From Methylotuvimicrobium buryatense 5G (GTDB lineage Bacteria > Pseudomonadota > Gammaproteobacteria > Methylococcales > Methylomonadaceae): a DNA stretch of 64,000 nucleotides. The stretch is taken from NCBI RefSeq assembly GCF_000341735.1, contig NZ_KB455575.1:1946867-2010866 (forward strand). The letters are read 5' to 3'. A program made the position numbers and the translations under genes. Of the stretch, positions 50,596 to 60,460 are shown piece by piece. Within the stretch, counting starts at the first letter, position 1. Every line of letters starts with the position of its first letter. Below the pieces are notes generated by a model that worked only from the letters and a program-made list of their open reading frames with translations, ran no database searches and had not been told where the DNA came from.

Positions 50596-52749
50596 ATGGA
50601 CACTCTGGAAAATTACAGCTTTTACAATTACCTTACCGCTACGACCAGTTATGCCTTGTTAATTCCATTTGCATTAATAAGCATAAAAAAAAGCCCTTAT
50701 TTCGTGCCCTTCTTTCTGGCAATTGTTCTTTCCTTGATTTGGTTAGGCTACACAACGTTTACCCTGCAAGATCAGTTCTATTTCAGTTCCGATGCACTAC
50801 CATTCGAAACTTTACGCAATGGAGCTTGGCTGATTTTTCTTTGCTTTATAAGCTTCAAACAACGCAAGGGAGAACGCTTATCGATTTTTTTTAGATCGAA
50901 AAATGTCCTATTGATCTTGTTTAGCACAACTCTCGTGTTTCTTTACGAAGTCAATTCAGGCTTACTACAAGCCATCAACCAATTCCTGCAAAGGGACTTG
51001 CGCTTATTTATCCATGTCATTTTTGCAATTGTCGGCCTAATGTTGATTGAGCAAATTTATCGCAACGCATTTTCCGATCAACGTTGGTCGATAAAATTCT
51101 TATGCGTAGGTCTTGGCGCTTTGTTTATAGTCGACTTTATTCTATACAGCAAATCATTACTGTTTTTTTCGTTGGATTCGGCGATATGGAGTTCGCGGGG
51201 AATTATCAATGCCATAATAGCGCCTATGCTCGCGGTTTCCATGCTGCGTTTACAAGAAAAAGACACCGAATTGACCGTTTCAAGAAAAATCGTTTTTCAT
51301 ACCACTGTTCTATTCGGCTCCGGATTATACTTGGTCCTGATGTCAGTTGCCGGATTTTATATACGTGACTATGGCGGCAATTGGGGGGAAGTCGCTCAAT
51401 TTACCTTTATTTTTTTAGCGATTTTATTGCTGATCGTTCTTTTTATTTCCGGAAAAATTAGAGCGTTAGTCAAAGTTAATTTGAGTAAACATTTTCTTGA
51501 ATATCGCTATGATTATCGAGAAGAATGGATCAAGCTTAGTAAAACCCTCGCGCAATTGAATTCGGTCAGCGAATTGGCGGGGCTCATTATTAAAACCATG
51601 GCCGATTTAGTAGAGAGTTCCGGTGGAGGGCTTTGGCTAAAAAACGAACAAGGCGATTTTTATTTAGCAGAACACAAACACTTAGGCTTCGAACCGGAAC
51701 AATTATTTGGTAAAGACGAACCTTTTATTCGATTCTTAGCCGACAAGCAATGGGTCATCGATTTCGTGCAATACATTGACAACCCGGATCTATACGACGA
51801 CATTGATTTGTCGAAGTGGAATTTCGACGACAACAAAATTTGGCTCATTATCCCGCTCTATAGGCTAAACTCATTAGAAGCCTTCGTTGTCCTTACCCAA
51901 GCGCGTGTCCCCAGGGCACTTAACTGGGAGGATCTCGACTTATTAAAGACTGTCGGATTCCAGTTGAGTAATGCTCTAGCCTTAAACCAAACGCTTGACG
52001 AATTGTCCCGTGCTCGACAATTCGAAGCCTACAGCAGGCTATCCGCATTCGTAGTACACGATTTAAAAAATCTGATCGCGCAAGTTGCGATGATTGTTAA
52101 AAATGCAGAAAAACATAAACATAATCCCGAATTCATTGAAGACTCCATCGATACGTTGCAAAATGTCGTCACAAAAATGCAACACATCATCGACCAATTG
52201 AAAAAAGGCAATATTCAATCCGAAACCCAAGCCGTACTTAACTTAAATCAAATCATCCAAGATGTCGCACAACAACAATCAAGCAATCGTCCGACCTTGG
52301 AAATTGTCTCAGATATTAACCAAGACTTCGAAGTTCAAGGCGAACAAGCTAAAATAACAGCCGTTCTCGGGCATCTAATACAAAACGCTCAAGAAGCAAC
52401 CGATGACGATGGCTTTGTTAAATTGGAGTTAACACAAAACGCTGACCGAGCAATCATCAAAATTATCGATAGCGGCGCCGGAATGGATAATAAGTTTATT
52501 GCCGAAAGGTTGTTTAAGCCTTTCGATACGACAAAAGGCAATGCGGGTATGGGTATCGGTGTTTACGAAGCTCGAGATTACGTTTTAAAACATTCGGGGA
52601 CGATCGATGTTAAAAGCGCGGCCGGTATAGGAACAACTTTTACGATCACCTTGCCGCTTTATAAACGGCACAAGCAGCCGACTCAAACTAGCGCCGAAAC
52701 GAACGTTCAACTTGATATGACCCGAGCAATATTAAAAGGCGAGAAATGA
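50596..52749 (+). CDS. prsK: PEP-CTERM system sensor histidine kinase PrsK
   Basis: A protein of 717 residues. The N-terminal third has about eight to ten hydrophobic segments (to about residue 290), a typical PrsK sensor. A GAF-like domain follows at about 320-470 (GLIIKTMADLVESSGGGLWL). The HisKA-like helix carries the phosphorylated histidine in SAFVVHDLKNLIAQ. The HATPase_c domain shows LIQNAQEATDD, DSGAGM and KGNAGMGIGVYEARDYV. The stop overlaps the prsR start by four bases (52746-52749). Together they control PEP-CTERM and exopolysaccharide genes. They are divergent from prsT. Confidence 0.93.
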   Translation: MDTLENYSFYNYLTATTSYALLIPFALISIKKSPYFVPFFLAIVLSLIWLGYTTFTLQDQFYFSSDALPFETLRNGAWLIFLCFISFKQRKGERLSIFFRSKNVLLILFSTTLVFLYEVNSGLLQAINQFLQRDLRLFIHVIFAIVGLMLIEQIYRNAFSDQRWSIKFLCVGLGALFIVDFILYSKSLLFFSLDSAIWSSRGIINAIIAPMLAVSMLRLQEKDTELTVSRKIVFHTTVLFGSGLYLVLMSVAGFYIRDYGGNWGEVAQFTFIFLAILLLIVLFISGKIRALVKVNLSKHFLEYRYDYREEWIKLSKTLAQLNSVSELAGLIIKTMADLVESSGGGLWLKNEQGDFYLAEHKHLGFEPEQLFGKDEPFIRFLADKQWVIDFVQYIDNPDLYDDIDLSKWNFDDNKIWLIIPLYRLNSLEAFVVLTQARVPRALNWEDLDLLKTVGFQLSNALALNQTLDELSRARQFEAYSRLSAFVVHDLKNLIAQVAMIVKNAEKHKHNPEFIEDSIDTLQNVVTKMQHIIDQLKKGNIQSETQAVLNLNQIIQDVAQQQSSNRPTLEIVSDINQDFEVQGEQAKITAVLGHLIQNAQEATDDDGFVKLELTQNADRAIIKIIDSGAGMDNKFIAERLFKPFDTTKGNAGMGIGVYEARDYVLKHSGTIDVKSAAGIGTTFTITLPLYKRHKQPTQTSAETNVQLDMTRAILKGEK

Positions 52750-54101
52750 GCGACGACAGTATTTTACTCATAGTGGAAGACGACCCCGGTTTGCAAAAAC
52801 AATTCAAATGGGGTTTCGAAAAATACAAGATCGTCATAGCCGGCGATAGACCGGAGGCCATTACCGCATTGAGGCGTTATCAACCGAGTGTTGTGACGCT
52901 GGACTTAGGCCTGCCGCCCGATCCGACCAACGCTAGTGAAGGACTCGAAACCTTAAAAGAAATACTGCAACTGGCCCCAAATACTAAAGTCATTGTCGTA
53001 ACCGGCAATGACGATAGAGACAACGCTCTCCAAGCCATCGCGTTAGGGGCCTACGACTTTTACCAGAAACCGGTCGATCTCGATGTCTTAAATACGATCA
53101 TTCAGCGCGCCTTTCATTTGACCTCGCTGGAAAATGAAAACGCAAAACTTCAGCAAAAAAATCATGAACCGTTGAACGGCATTATCGCGGCCTGTAAAAA
53201 AATGCAGGAAATTTCCAGAACCGTGGAAAAAATCGCTCCGATGCAAATCACTACTTTATTACTCGGCGAGAGCGGAACCGGTAAAGAAGTTTTTGCCAGA
53301 GCGATTCACGACCTCAGCGACCGGGCTAAAAAACCTTTCGTACCGGTCAATTGCGCGGCCATTCCCGAAAACCTATTGGAAAGTGAATTATTCGGTTATG
53401 AAAAAGGGGCATTCACCGGCGCCGTCAAACAAACCAAAGGCAAAATAGAATATGCCGACGGAGGCACTTTTTTTCTCGACGAAATAGGCGATCTCCCATT
53501 CAATCTACAATCGAAATTATTACGCTTCATTCAGGAGCGAACCATTGAGCGCTTGGGCGGGCGCGGCGAGATACCGGTCGATGTTCGCATTATCTGCGCA
53601 ACCCACCAAAATATTCAAAACCTGATTCAACAAAATGCATTTCGAGAAGACTTGTATTATCGTATCAGTGAAATGACCATCAATATTCCTCCGCTCAGAG
53701 AACGCGAAGGAGATGCTCTCATCATCGCAACCGCCTTATTGAGAAAATTTAACGACCAACATAAAAAATCGATTAAGGGATTTACCAAAGAAGCCGCTCA
53801 AGCCATCGAAACTTATGAATGGCCGGGAAATATTCGCCAATTGGAAAATAAAATTAAACGCGCGGTCATCATGGCGGAGGAATCGCTGATAACGTTAAAC
53901 GACCTCGAAATGGACGGCGAAAACCATGACGCACTGCCGCTTAACTTAAAAGAAGTTCGGGAAGCTGCCGAAACGCTTGCGATAAAAAGAGCACTGAATT
54001 TCTCGAACCATAACGTTTCTAATGCGGCAAAACTATTAGGCATTACACGCCCTACGCTTTATTCCCTGCTCGGTAAATACAACATCGTTTTGGGCGATTA
54101 A
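52746..54101 (+). CDS. prsR: PEP-CTERM-box response regulator PrsR (sigma-54 activator)
   Basis: A protein of 451 residues, NtrC-like. The receiver domain has acidic pair EDD near residue 11, phosphoacceptor D53 (TLDLGLPPD) and lysine in YQKPVD. The central AAA+ domain (about 140-380) has Walker [13 protein letters not shown], the sigma-54 contact loop GAFTGA, and Walker [14 protein letters not shown]. The Fis-type helix-turn-helix is at the C-terminus ([23 protein letters not shown]). Targets should be -24/-12 promoters of PEP-CTERM or exopolysaccharide genes. It is translationally coupled to prsK. Confidence 0.94.
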   Translation: MSDDSILLIVEDDPGLQKQFKWGFEKYKIVIAGDRPEAITALRRYQPSVVTLDLGLPPDPTNASEGLETLKEILQLAPNTKVIVVTGNDDRDNALQAIALGAYDFYQKPVDLDVLNTIIQRAFHLTSLENENAKLQQKNHEPLNGIIAACKKMQEISRTVEKIAPMQITTLLLGESGTGKEVFARAIHDLSDRAKKPFVPVNCAAIPENLLESELFGYEKGAFTGAVKQTKGKIEYADGGTFFLDEIGDLPFNLQSKLLRFIQERTIERLGGRGEIPVDVRIICATHQNIQNLIQQNAFREDLYYRISEMTINIPPLREREGDALIIATALLRKFNDQHKKSIKGFTKEAAQAIETYEWPGNIRQLENKIKRAVIMAEESLITLNDLEMDGENHDALPLNLKEVREAAETLAIKRALNFSNHNVSNAAKLLGITRPTLYSLLGKYNIVLGD

Positions 54102-54202
54102 TGGCATTGAAAAACGATACGCCGCCGGTAGTGGAGCGTTTGCGTTCTTGCACGTTCTTCCTTATGCTTACCGATAATATTTACAACATAAACAATTAAA
54201 TC

Positions 54203-55054
54203 ATGAGTGCAAAAATCATCGATGGTAAAGCGGTCGCATTAGAGGTCCGCAAAAAATGGAAACAACGCGTAGCTCAACTCAAAGAAAAAGGCGTGCTCCC
54301 GGGCCTAGCCGTCATCATTGTCGGTGACAATCCTGCCTCGCAAGTCTATGTGCGCAATAAAATCAAAGCCTGTCACGAAGTCGGCATTTATTCCGAATTG
54401 ATCGACCTACCCGAAGATATCAGCGAAGCCTTATTGCTATCGGCTATCGAACGCCTTAATGACAACTCTTCGATCCACGGCATACTTGTACAATTGCCGC
54501 TACCCGATCATATCGACGTCAACAAAGTTCTCGAAACCATCAACGCCGATAAGGACGTGGACGGCTTTCATTTGTATAACCTAGGCGCATTGATGGCCGG
54601 CAATACGATATTTCCACCCTGCACACCCTATGGAGTGCAATGCCTGCTTGAATATTGCGACATCCCGATCGAAGGCCAAAATGCCGTTATCGTCGGGCGC
54701 AGCAACATCGTCGGCAAACCGATGGCGCTGATGTTGCTGCAAAAAAATGCGACGGTCAGTATTTGTACCTCGAAAACTCGTGATCTGAAGCAATTCACCT
54801 CGTTAGCCGACATTCTGGTCGTCGCAACCGGCAAACCTAATTTGATTACCGCCGACATGGTCAAACCCGGCGCGGCTGTCATCGATGTCGGCATCAACAG
54901 GCTCGAGGACGGTAAATTGGTCGGCGATGTGGATTTCGAAAGCGTTAAGGAAGTCGCCGGTTACATCACGCCGGTGCCGGGCGGCGTCGGTCCGATGACG
55001 ATCACGATGCTGGTCGCCAATACCGTCATTGCCGCCGAACAGGCGCATAGCTAA
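54203..55054 (+). CDS. folD: Bifunctional methylenetetrahydrofolate dehydrogenase/cyclohydrolase
   Basis: A protein of 283 residues. FolD interconverts methylene-, methenyl- and formyl-tetrahydrofolate and supplies C1 units, in methylotrophs also for serine-cycle or biosynthetic carbon. Motifs: [14 protein letters not shown] carries the catalytic Tyr and Lys; [43 protein letters not shown] is the NADP-binding loop; and [15 protein letters not shown]. It is a single gene starting 101 bp after prsR. Confidence 0.96.
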   Translation: MSAKIIDGKAVALEVRKKWKQRVAQLKEKGVLPGLAVIIVGDNPASQVYVRNKIKACHEVGIYSELIDLPEDISEALLLSAIERLNDNSSIHGILVQLPLPDHIDVNKVLETINADKDVDGFHLYNLGALMAGNTIFPPCTPYGVQCLLEYCDIPIEGQNAVIVGRSNIVGKPMALMLLQKNATVSICTSKTRDLKQFTSLADILVVATGKPNLITADMVKPGAAVIDVGINRLEDGKLVGDVDFESVKEVAGYITPVPGGVGPMTITMLVANTVIAAEQAHS

Positions 55055-55166
55055 CTCTTTTGATCTCGCACGGAGACGCTCTGGAGCGCAGAGATGATAT
55101 ACCCATCGTAGATACCATCTTAGCTAATGTGACCTCGATACCGTTTGTTGTCACCTAACGCTCCCG

Positions 55167-55249
55167 GTTTCGAAATCGCGATCAGGGGATCGCTCCCACA
55201 AAAGGTTACAAGCGCTGTGGGAGCGACGCCTACGTCGCGACTATCGAAG
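55167..55249. repeat. Dispersed repeat, family F, copy 2 (inverted relative to copy 1)
   Basis: Motifs ttcgaaatcgcgatcagggg, gctgtgggagcgacgcctac and gtcgcgactatcgaag match 13173-13253 in reverse orientation. It is the first of three repeats filling the convergent folD-parC gap. Confidence 0.65.
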
Positions 55250-55295
55250 CCGCTCCACTCAAACACCAATAGCCTTTCCGGACGACACTGCAATC

Positions 55296-55455
55296 TATAC
55301 CCATCGTAGATCAAAATTCGGCGCCGGGGTGCACTTCAAAGGACGCCGTAAATACGTCCCTGTAGGCTCTATGCCAGCTCCATGCTGGCAAAGCCTTTGC
55401 CGAGCACCCCGGCGCCTCCTCAGGCACTGCCGAAATTTGAAGTGCGAAAGGTATA
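55296..55455. repeat. Dispersed palindromic repeat, family A, copy 5 (short form)
   Basis: Ends tatacccatcgtagatc and gcgaaaggtata are inverted. The core ggacgccgtaaatacgtcc is followed by hairpin tgccagctccatgctggca (55372-55390). It lacks the extra gtcgattttgc stem. It lies between the convergent genes folD and parC. Confidence 0.85.
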
Positions 55456-55460
55456 GCGCC

Positions 55461-55578
55461 GTAGGGTACGCTATGCGTACTATTGCAACCCCACCAATGC
55501 TAAAACTTAGCCCTTATTGTTTGATCTGGGCAGGAATTCGGGGCTCAACGGCATGGAGGTACGCGGAGCGTACCCTAC
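55461..55578. repeat. Dispersed repeat, family G, copy 2
   Basis: It begins gtagggtacgctatgcgtac and ends gtacgcggagcgtaccctac, an imperfect inverted repeat like 6479-6577. The middle is different from copy 1. Its left end lies five bp from the end of the family A repeat. Confidence 0.7.
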
Positions 55579-55668
55579 CATTTATGTATAACGATGAGCG
55601 GTTCTGCGTGGGAACGATGAAAAACGAATAAACTCCTCGCACCCCTGCGCCTCCGCGCGATAATAAAC

Positions 55669-57900
55669 TTACTCGACTACAAAACCGTCGACTTTTTGAA
55701 AGCCGCGCGGTAAATGTAATCCTCGCTTCGCTCGGGCTCCTCTGTAATGCTCGATATCGGCTGCTTTTAGCGTCAGCGTGCGTTTTCCGGAAATGAGCTT
55801 CAATTCGCTTTGCTCGGAAATCACAGCCAATGCCATAACAGCATCACTGCCGTCGGCCAAATCGCTCGTCGGAATTTGAATTAGTTTATTGCCTTTACCC
55901 CGCGTCAAATCCGGCAACTCATTGACCGGAAAAATCAACAACCTACCCTGAAGTGTCGCAATCGCTAGCAAGTCGCTATCGCAATGCACTCTAACCGGCA
56001 ACAAAGCCTTCGCGCCCACCGGTAAGGTAACAACCGTTTTACCGGCTTTATTCTTGCTGAACAAATCCTTCAATTGCACCCTGAAGCCGTAACCGGTAGA
56101 TCCGGCCAGCACATACCAATCATCCGGATCTCCGGCTAGTAAACCAATAAATAAGGAACCTGCAGGCGGATTGAATCGACCGGTCAGCGGTTCGCCCTGA
56201 CTGCGCGCCGAAGGCAAGTCATGGCTCGCGGTTACATAAACGCGCCCAGTCGAATCCAATACATAAACCGGCTGAGTCGTGCGGGTCTTGACCGCATGTA
56301 GGAAACCGTCTCCGGAACGGTAACTCAAGCCTTCAACATCGATATCATGACCTTTCGCGGCACGAATCCAGCCTTTTTCAGACAATATCACCGTAACCGG
56401 CTCATTCGCGATCAGTTCCGTGCTGTTTAGCGCCTTTGCCGATCCTCTCTCAATAATCGGCGAACGCCGCTCGTCACCAAACTTTTCGGCATCGACTTGA
56501 ATTTCTTTTTTGATCAAACGATTAAGCAAAGCTTTCGAACCCAAGGTTTTTTCCAAAGCTTGCCGCTCTTTTTCGAGCTCTGCTTGCTCGCCTTTAATTT
56601 TCATTTCCTCCAATTTAGCCAAATGCCGCAGTTTCAATTCCAAGATCGCTTCGGCCTGAAGATCGCTGATACCGAAGCGCTCCATCAGCACCGGTTTCGG
56701 TTTATCCTCGTACCGAATAATCGCAATGACTTCGTCGATATTGAGATAAGCGATCAATAATCCCTCAAGGATATGCAAACGAGCCAAGACCTTGTCTAAC
56801 CGGTATTGCAACCTGCGCCTAACCGTTTCGGTTCGGAAGATCAGCCATTCAGTCAATATCGTTCTAAGATTTTTGACTTGAGGCCTACCGTCTAGGCCGA
56901 TCATATTTAAATTTACGCGAAAATTTTTCTCCAAATCGGTCGTCGCGAACAAATGCGACATCACCGCCTCGACATCGATGCGTTTGGATTTCGGCATCAC
57001 GACCAAGCGCGTCGGATTTTCATGATCGGATTCGTCTCGCAAATCATCGATCATCGGCAATTTTTTCGCATTCATTTGCGCTGCGATTTGTTCGAGCAAT
57101 TTGGCCCCTGACACTTGATGCGGCAGGGCGGTAATAACGATATTACCGTCTTCCAGTTCATAACGGGCACGCATTTTGACCGAACCGTTGCCGGATGCAT
57201 ACATCTTTCGTAGCTCTTCGACGGGTGTAATGATCTCGGCGTGAGTGGGATAATCAGGACCCTTGATATGGTCGAACAATCTTTCCAACGGCGTATCGGG
57301 ATCGTCCAGCAATTGCACGCATGCCGCCGCCACTTCTCTAAGATTATGCGGCGGAATATCGGTCGCCATGCCTACCGCGATACCCATTGTGCCGTTCAAC
57401 AATACATTCGGTAAACGCGCCGGTAACAATACCGGTTCCTTCATCGTACCGTCAAAGTTGTCGGTCCAATCGACGGTCCCCTGCCCCAGTTCGCTTAGCA
57501 AGGTTTGTGCGTAAGGCGTCAAACGCGATTCGGTATAGCGCATCGCGGCAAACGATTTCGGATCGTCCGGCGAACCCCAGTTCCCCTGACCATCGATCAA
57601 CGGATAACGATAGGAAAAATCCTGAGCCATCAACACCATCGCTTCATAACAGGCCGAGTCGCCATGCGGATGGTATTTACCGAGCACGTCACCGACCGTT
57701 CGTGCCGATTTTTTATATTTTGCCGCCGCAGTCAGCCCCAACTCCGACATTGCATAAACGATGCGTCGCTGCACCGGCTTGAGGCCATCGCCAATATGCG
57801 GCAAGGCGCGATCCAAAATCACATACATCGAATAATCGAGATATGCCTTTTCGGTAAATTCCTTTAACGGAAGTTGTTCGAAGTTTTCCTGAATACCCAT
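55669..57900 (-). CDS. parC: DNA topoisomerase IV subunit A
   Basis: A protein of 743 residues, the ParC length and not the longer GyrA. The breakage-reunion domain carries the catalytic tyrosine Y122 (AAMRYTESR) and the quinolone region [12 protein letters not shown] with S82 and E86, the sensitive-type residues by E. coli ParC numbering. [23 protein letters not shown] is in the coiled-coil gate. The C-terminal domain has weak beta-pinwheel repeats, without a GyrA box. It decatenates daughter chromosomes with ParE, whose gene is not in the window. It starts three bp after the thioesterase stop, so the two share a transcript. Confidence 0.95.
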   Translation of the reverse strand: MGIQENFEQLPLKEFTEKAYLDYSMYVILDRALPHIGDGLKPVQRRIVYAMSELGLTAAAKYKKSARTVGDVLGKYHPHGDSACYEAMVLMAQDFSYRYPLIDGQGNWGSPDDPKSFAAMRYTESRLTPYAQTLLSELGQGTVDWTDNFDGTMKEPVLLPARLPNVLLNGTMGIAVGMATDIPPHNLREVAAACVQLLDDPDTPLERLFDHIKGPDYPTHAEIITPVEELRKMYASGNGSVKMRARYELEDGNIVITALPHQVSGAKLLEQIAAQMNAKKLPMIDDLRDESDHENPTRLVVMPKSKRIDVEAVMSHLFATTDLEKNFRVNLNMIGLDGRPQVKNLRTILTEWLIFRTETVRRRLQYRLDKVLARLHILEGLLIAYLNIDEVIAIIRYEDKPKPVLMERFGISDLQAEAILELKLRHLAKLEEMKIKGEQAELEKERQALEKTLGSKALLNRLIKKEIQVDAEKFGDERRSPIIERGSAKALNSTELIANEPVTVILSEKGWIRAAKGHDIDVEGLSYRSGDGFLHAVKTRTTQPVYVLDSTGRVYVTASHDLPSARSQGEPLTGRFNPPAGSLFIGLLAGDPDDWYVLAGSTGYGFRVQLKDLFSKNKAGKTVVTLPVGAKALLPVRVHCDSDLLAIATLQGRLLIFPVNELPDLTRGKGNKLIQIPTSDLADGSDAVMALAVISEQSELKLISGKRTLTLKAADIEHYRGARAKRGLHLPRGFQKVDGFVVE

Positions 57901-57903
57901 AAA

Positions 57904-58413
57904 TTAAAGATCGTCCTTTGGTAAGTCGACATGTAGTGCCATATGTTTTTCCATGATTTCCTGGCGCATTTTTTTGCGCATCAACGCAGCATCGTATAGT
58001 TTCTGCTCCAATTCGCTTTCTATGGTCAATGGCGGAACAGGCACCGGTTTGCCATTCTCATCGACCGCCACCATCGTAAAATAAGAAGAATTGGTATGTC
58101 TTTTTTCTTGCGTGCGTAAATTCTCGGCAACCACTTTGATGCCGATTTCCATTGAAGACCGCCCGACATAATTGACATGTGCAGATAAAGTCACCAACTC
58201 GCCGACCTGAATTTTTTCCTTAAAAAAAACTTGATCTAACGATGCCGTTACAACGTAGTTTTTACTATAACGTGCCGCACAAGCATAAGCGGCCTGATCG
58301 AGCAATTTTAATAACGAACCGCCATGCACGACGCCGGAAAAATTGGCCATGTCCGGCGTCATCAAAACAGCCATCTGCAATGTTTTCTCTTGTTGTTTTT
58401 TCGATTGATTCAC
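57904..58413 (-). CDS. Acyl-CoA thioesterase, hotdog fold
   Basis: A protein of 169 residues of the BACH/YciA-like group. Signatures are MTPDMANFSGVVHGGSLLKLLDQAAYACA (the hotdog helix with active-site Asp-Gln), VTASLDQVFFKEKIQVGELV and SSMEIGIKVVAEN. It hydrolyses acyl-CoA thioesters, commonly medium to long chain; the specific chain length cannot be assigned. It is cytoplasmic. It is the first gene of an operon with parC. The C-terminal 40 residues are charged and helical. Confidence 0.92.
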   Translation of the reverse strand: MNQSKKQQEKTLQMAVLMTPDMANFSGVVHGGSLLKLLDQAAYACAARYSKNYVVTASLDQVFFKEKIQVGELVTLSAHVNYVGRSSMEIGIKVVAENLRTQEKRHTNSSYFTMVAVDENGKPVPVPPLTIESELEQKLYDAALMRKKMRQEIMEKHMALHVDLPKDDL

Positions 58414-58598
58414 AGGTTTTCCGGAGTGGTTTTATAACGCCCTTTCGACTTAACAAATCTTTTCGATTCGTATTCCAGTTCGAATGAACGGCTAATAAAC
58501 GGCCTATTTTAACCGGTTTCAAGAATGATTGCGCCACGAGACGGATGAAAGACCGCAGATTCAAGTAAAATTCATGGAAGGAAGTGAGACCGGCAGTT

Positions 58599-58723
58599 TA
58601 TAACTTTCGCACTGCAAATTCCGGCGATGCCTAAGGAGGCGCAGGGGGGCTCGGCAAAGATTGCCGAATCCTCAACAAAACAAAGCTGATAGTTCTAGGA
58701 TGTTATTTATTGCGAAATCCTAA
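58599..58723. repeat. Chimeric repeat, family A left end joined to family C right end
   Basis: It starts tataactttcgcactgcaaa (family A arm) and continues to ggaggcgcagg. It switches to gaatcctcaacaaaacaaag and ends aggatgttatttattgcgaaatcct, the family C arm. No core hairpin is left. It lies between two minus-strand genes. Confidence 0.6.
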
Positions 58724-58738
58724 ATTGCATGAAAATTT

Positions 58739-59578
58739 TCATGAAGCATCTATTTGTTGGGAATGTTCACCTGGAATAGGATGTGTTCTATTAGGATATT
58801 TCTTAAGTATCGTTTTAACGTAATTTTGCGTTTCTCGATAAGGAGGTACACCTTTATAGCGTTCGACAGCACCCTCGCCGGCATTGTAAGCCGCCAAAAC
58901 CCACTCCACATTGCCGTTAAAATGCCGCATCAGCCAATGCAGATAAGCCGTACCGCCCTTGATGTTCTCAATAGGATTGAAAGTATCTTTGACACCGAAT
59001 CTTTCAGCGGTTGCCGGAATCAATTGCATCAAGCCTTGAGCATTTTTGTTCGACAATGCGCCGGGATTAAAGGCCGATTCGGCCTGAATAACCGCCATTA
59101 CCAGCTCAGGATCGATACCGTAATTCGGAGCAATTTTTTCGACCCACGATTTAACGATTTGGCGGTTGGGGTTTGCATGCTGCTCGGTAGTTATCGTTAA
59201 CTCGGGTTCAGGGCGACGACAACCGGAATCTTTCGTCGGCTTGATATCTTTAAATTTGATCACCATGCGCCTGGCATAAGGATCCCCCCCTTTTGCCGCC
59301 AACCTGAACCAATAAAGCGCTACCGATAAATTTCTCGACACTCCTCGGCCATTGAAATAAATAAAACCCAAATGGTAAGCCGATTCGACATCCGACATTA
59401 ATGCCGCCTTACAATACAGTTCGTAAGCTTTCCGATAATTTTTTTTCACGCCGCGGCCGTGCTCGTAAACCATCGCCATTTTACGAATTCCGCTAGGATG
59501 ATCGTCCGCAACTTCGGCTGCAAATAACGGCGAGGAAAAAAATAGAATTACGGCAAGTAGCCTTAATAGCCAACTCAT
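58739..59578 (-). CDS. Lytic transglycosylase with Sel1-like repeats
   Basis: A protein of 279 residues. The signal peptide (LLRLLAVILFFSSPLFAAE) is followed by two Sel1/TPR-like repeats (about 35-105; SAYHLGFIYFNGRGVSRNLSVALYWFRLAAKGG). The SLT domain (about 140-255) has the catalytic glutamate in AVIQAESAFNPGALS, GLMQLIPATAERFGV and LAAYNAGEGAVERY. It cleaves peptidoglycan glycan strands in the periplasm. The TPR fusion may dock partners. It is divergent from the caspase-like cassette at 59888, with a 309-bp spacer. Confidence 0.92.
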   Translation of the reverse strand: MSWLLRLLAVILFFSSPLFAAEVADDHPSGIRKMAMVYEHGRGVKKNYRKAYELYCKAALMSDVESAYHLGFIYFNGRGVSRNLSVALYWFRLAAKGGDPYARRMVIKFKDIKPTKDSGCRRPEPELTITTEQHANPNRQIVKSWVEKIAPNYGIDPELVMAVIQAESAFNPGALSNKNAQGLMQLIPATAERFGVKDTFNPIENIKGGTAYLHWLMRHFNGNVEWVLAAYNAGEGAVERYKGVPPYRETQNYVKTILKKYPNRTHPIPGEHSQQIDAS

Positions 59579-59887
59579 GTCAATCTCTCGTCTTTGATAA
59601 AATCATGAAAAGCAATTTTAAAGCCATAAAATAATATCCGTTATTTTTCTATTACCTATAATCGTCATGCAACTTGTTTAGCTGAATAACTGTAAAAAAT
59701 CCCGACATAACTCTTAGTGCCAATGCCGAAAATTGAGTTGAAACAAATATAACACCGGGAACACTCCAAAAACTTAGAACCGCTTCATGAACAACTCGAA
59801 AGTTGACCGAATTATAAATTTGCAGCTAGACTTCAAAAGTAATCAGTGTATAGCGCCTACCTAGGCTTGAATCGTCAATACAAAACC
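59579..59887. other. Divergent promoter region between transglycosylase and lipoprotein cassette
   Basis: A 309-bp spacer without a repeat element or reading frame. It must hold the promoters for the transglycosylase and the TssJ-like cassette. No box was recognised with confidence. Confidence 0.4.
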
Positions 59888-60409
59888 ATGAATAAAAACA
59901 ATCGAATTGATCTCTCACGCCTAAAAACGCAATGGCGGACTCTATTATTAAGCGCATTGCTACTCAACACTGCGGCATGCTCTACCAAGGAGGAAGTGAT
60001 TGCACCGACACCGGACCCTACAATACTCGAGCTAAAACTACAAGCAGGCAAACTTCTAAATCCCGATATTGAAGGCCGCGCATCGCCCTTGGTTGTTAGA
60101 ATATACCAATTCGAGGCAATCGATAAATTCAATACCAGCGACTTTTTCGCTATTTACGACAATGACACAGCCCTGCTGGGCCAAGACATTATCTTTCGGA
60201 AGGAACTGGAACTTCAACCTGATACAATCCGGAATTTAAGTTTGGAAAGCAAACCTGAAGCTCGTTATTTGGCTATCTTCGCGGCATTTCGCAACCTCGA
60301 TACCGCACAATGGAAAGCATCGATGAAGATCGCCCCCAATCAGACTAATAAGGTCAGTATTAATTTCGATCAATATACTGTGACACTGAATACAAAAAAT
60401 GCCGATTAA
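59888..60409 (+). CDS. Orphan TssJ/VasD-like lipoprotein
   Basis: ATG 59888 (MNKNNRIDL, 173 residues) is chosen; a GTG at 59846 would add 14 residues before the signal peptide. The lipobox LNTAAC gives lipidated C31. The following domain fits the TssJ family: SPLVVRIYQFEAIDKFNTSDFFAIYDND, a LLGQDIIFRKELELQPDT segment, RYLAIFAAFRNLDTAQWK, and a terminal beta strand. TssJ is the outer-membrane lipoprotein that anchors TssM of the type VI secretion system. No tssM, tssL, tssK or baseplate gene is in the window; instead the caspase-like gene follows 51 bp later. Other use of this fold is therefore likely. Confidence 0.87.
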   Translation: MNKNNRIDLSRLKTQWRTLLLSALLLNTAACSTKEEVIAPTPDPTILELKLQAGKLLNPDIEGRASPLVVRIYQFEAIDKFNTSDFFAIYDNDTALLGQDIIFRKELELQPDTIRNLSLESKPEARYLAIFAAFRNLDTAQWKASMKIAPNQTNKVSINFDQYTVTLNTKNAD

Positions 60410-60460
60410 AAGAGAAATTGATAGAACCCTTCATCACCTTGTTTAACAGAGGCGAAAAAC

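Noticed and set aside
55329-55631. An open frame of 100 codons on the plus strand after folD
   Set aside because: It runs through a family A repeat and a family G repeat; similar frames appear in other copies of the repeats (4145-4378, 14305-14520, 50244-50549) and reflect the repeat sequence only.
59888-60409. A complete type VI secretion locus
   Set aside because: Only the TssJ-like lipoprotein is present; no tssB, tssC, tssM, tssK, hcp or clpV is found in the window.
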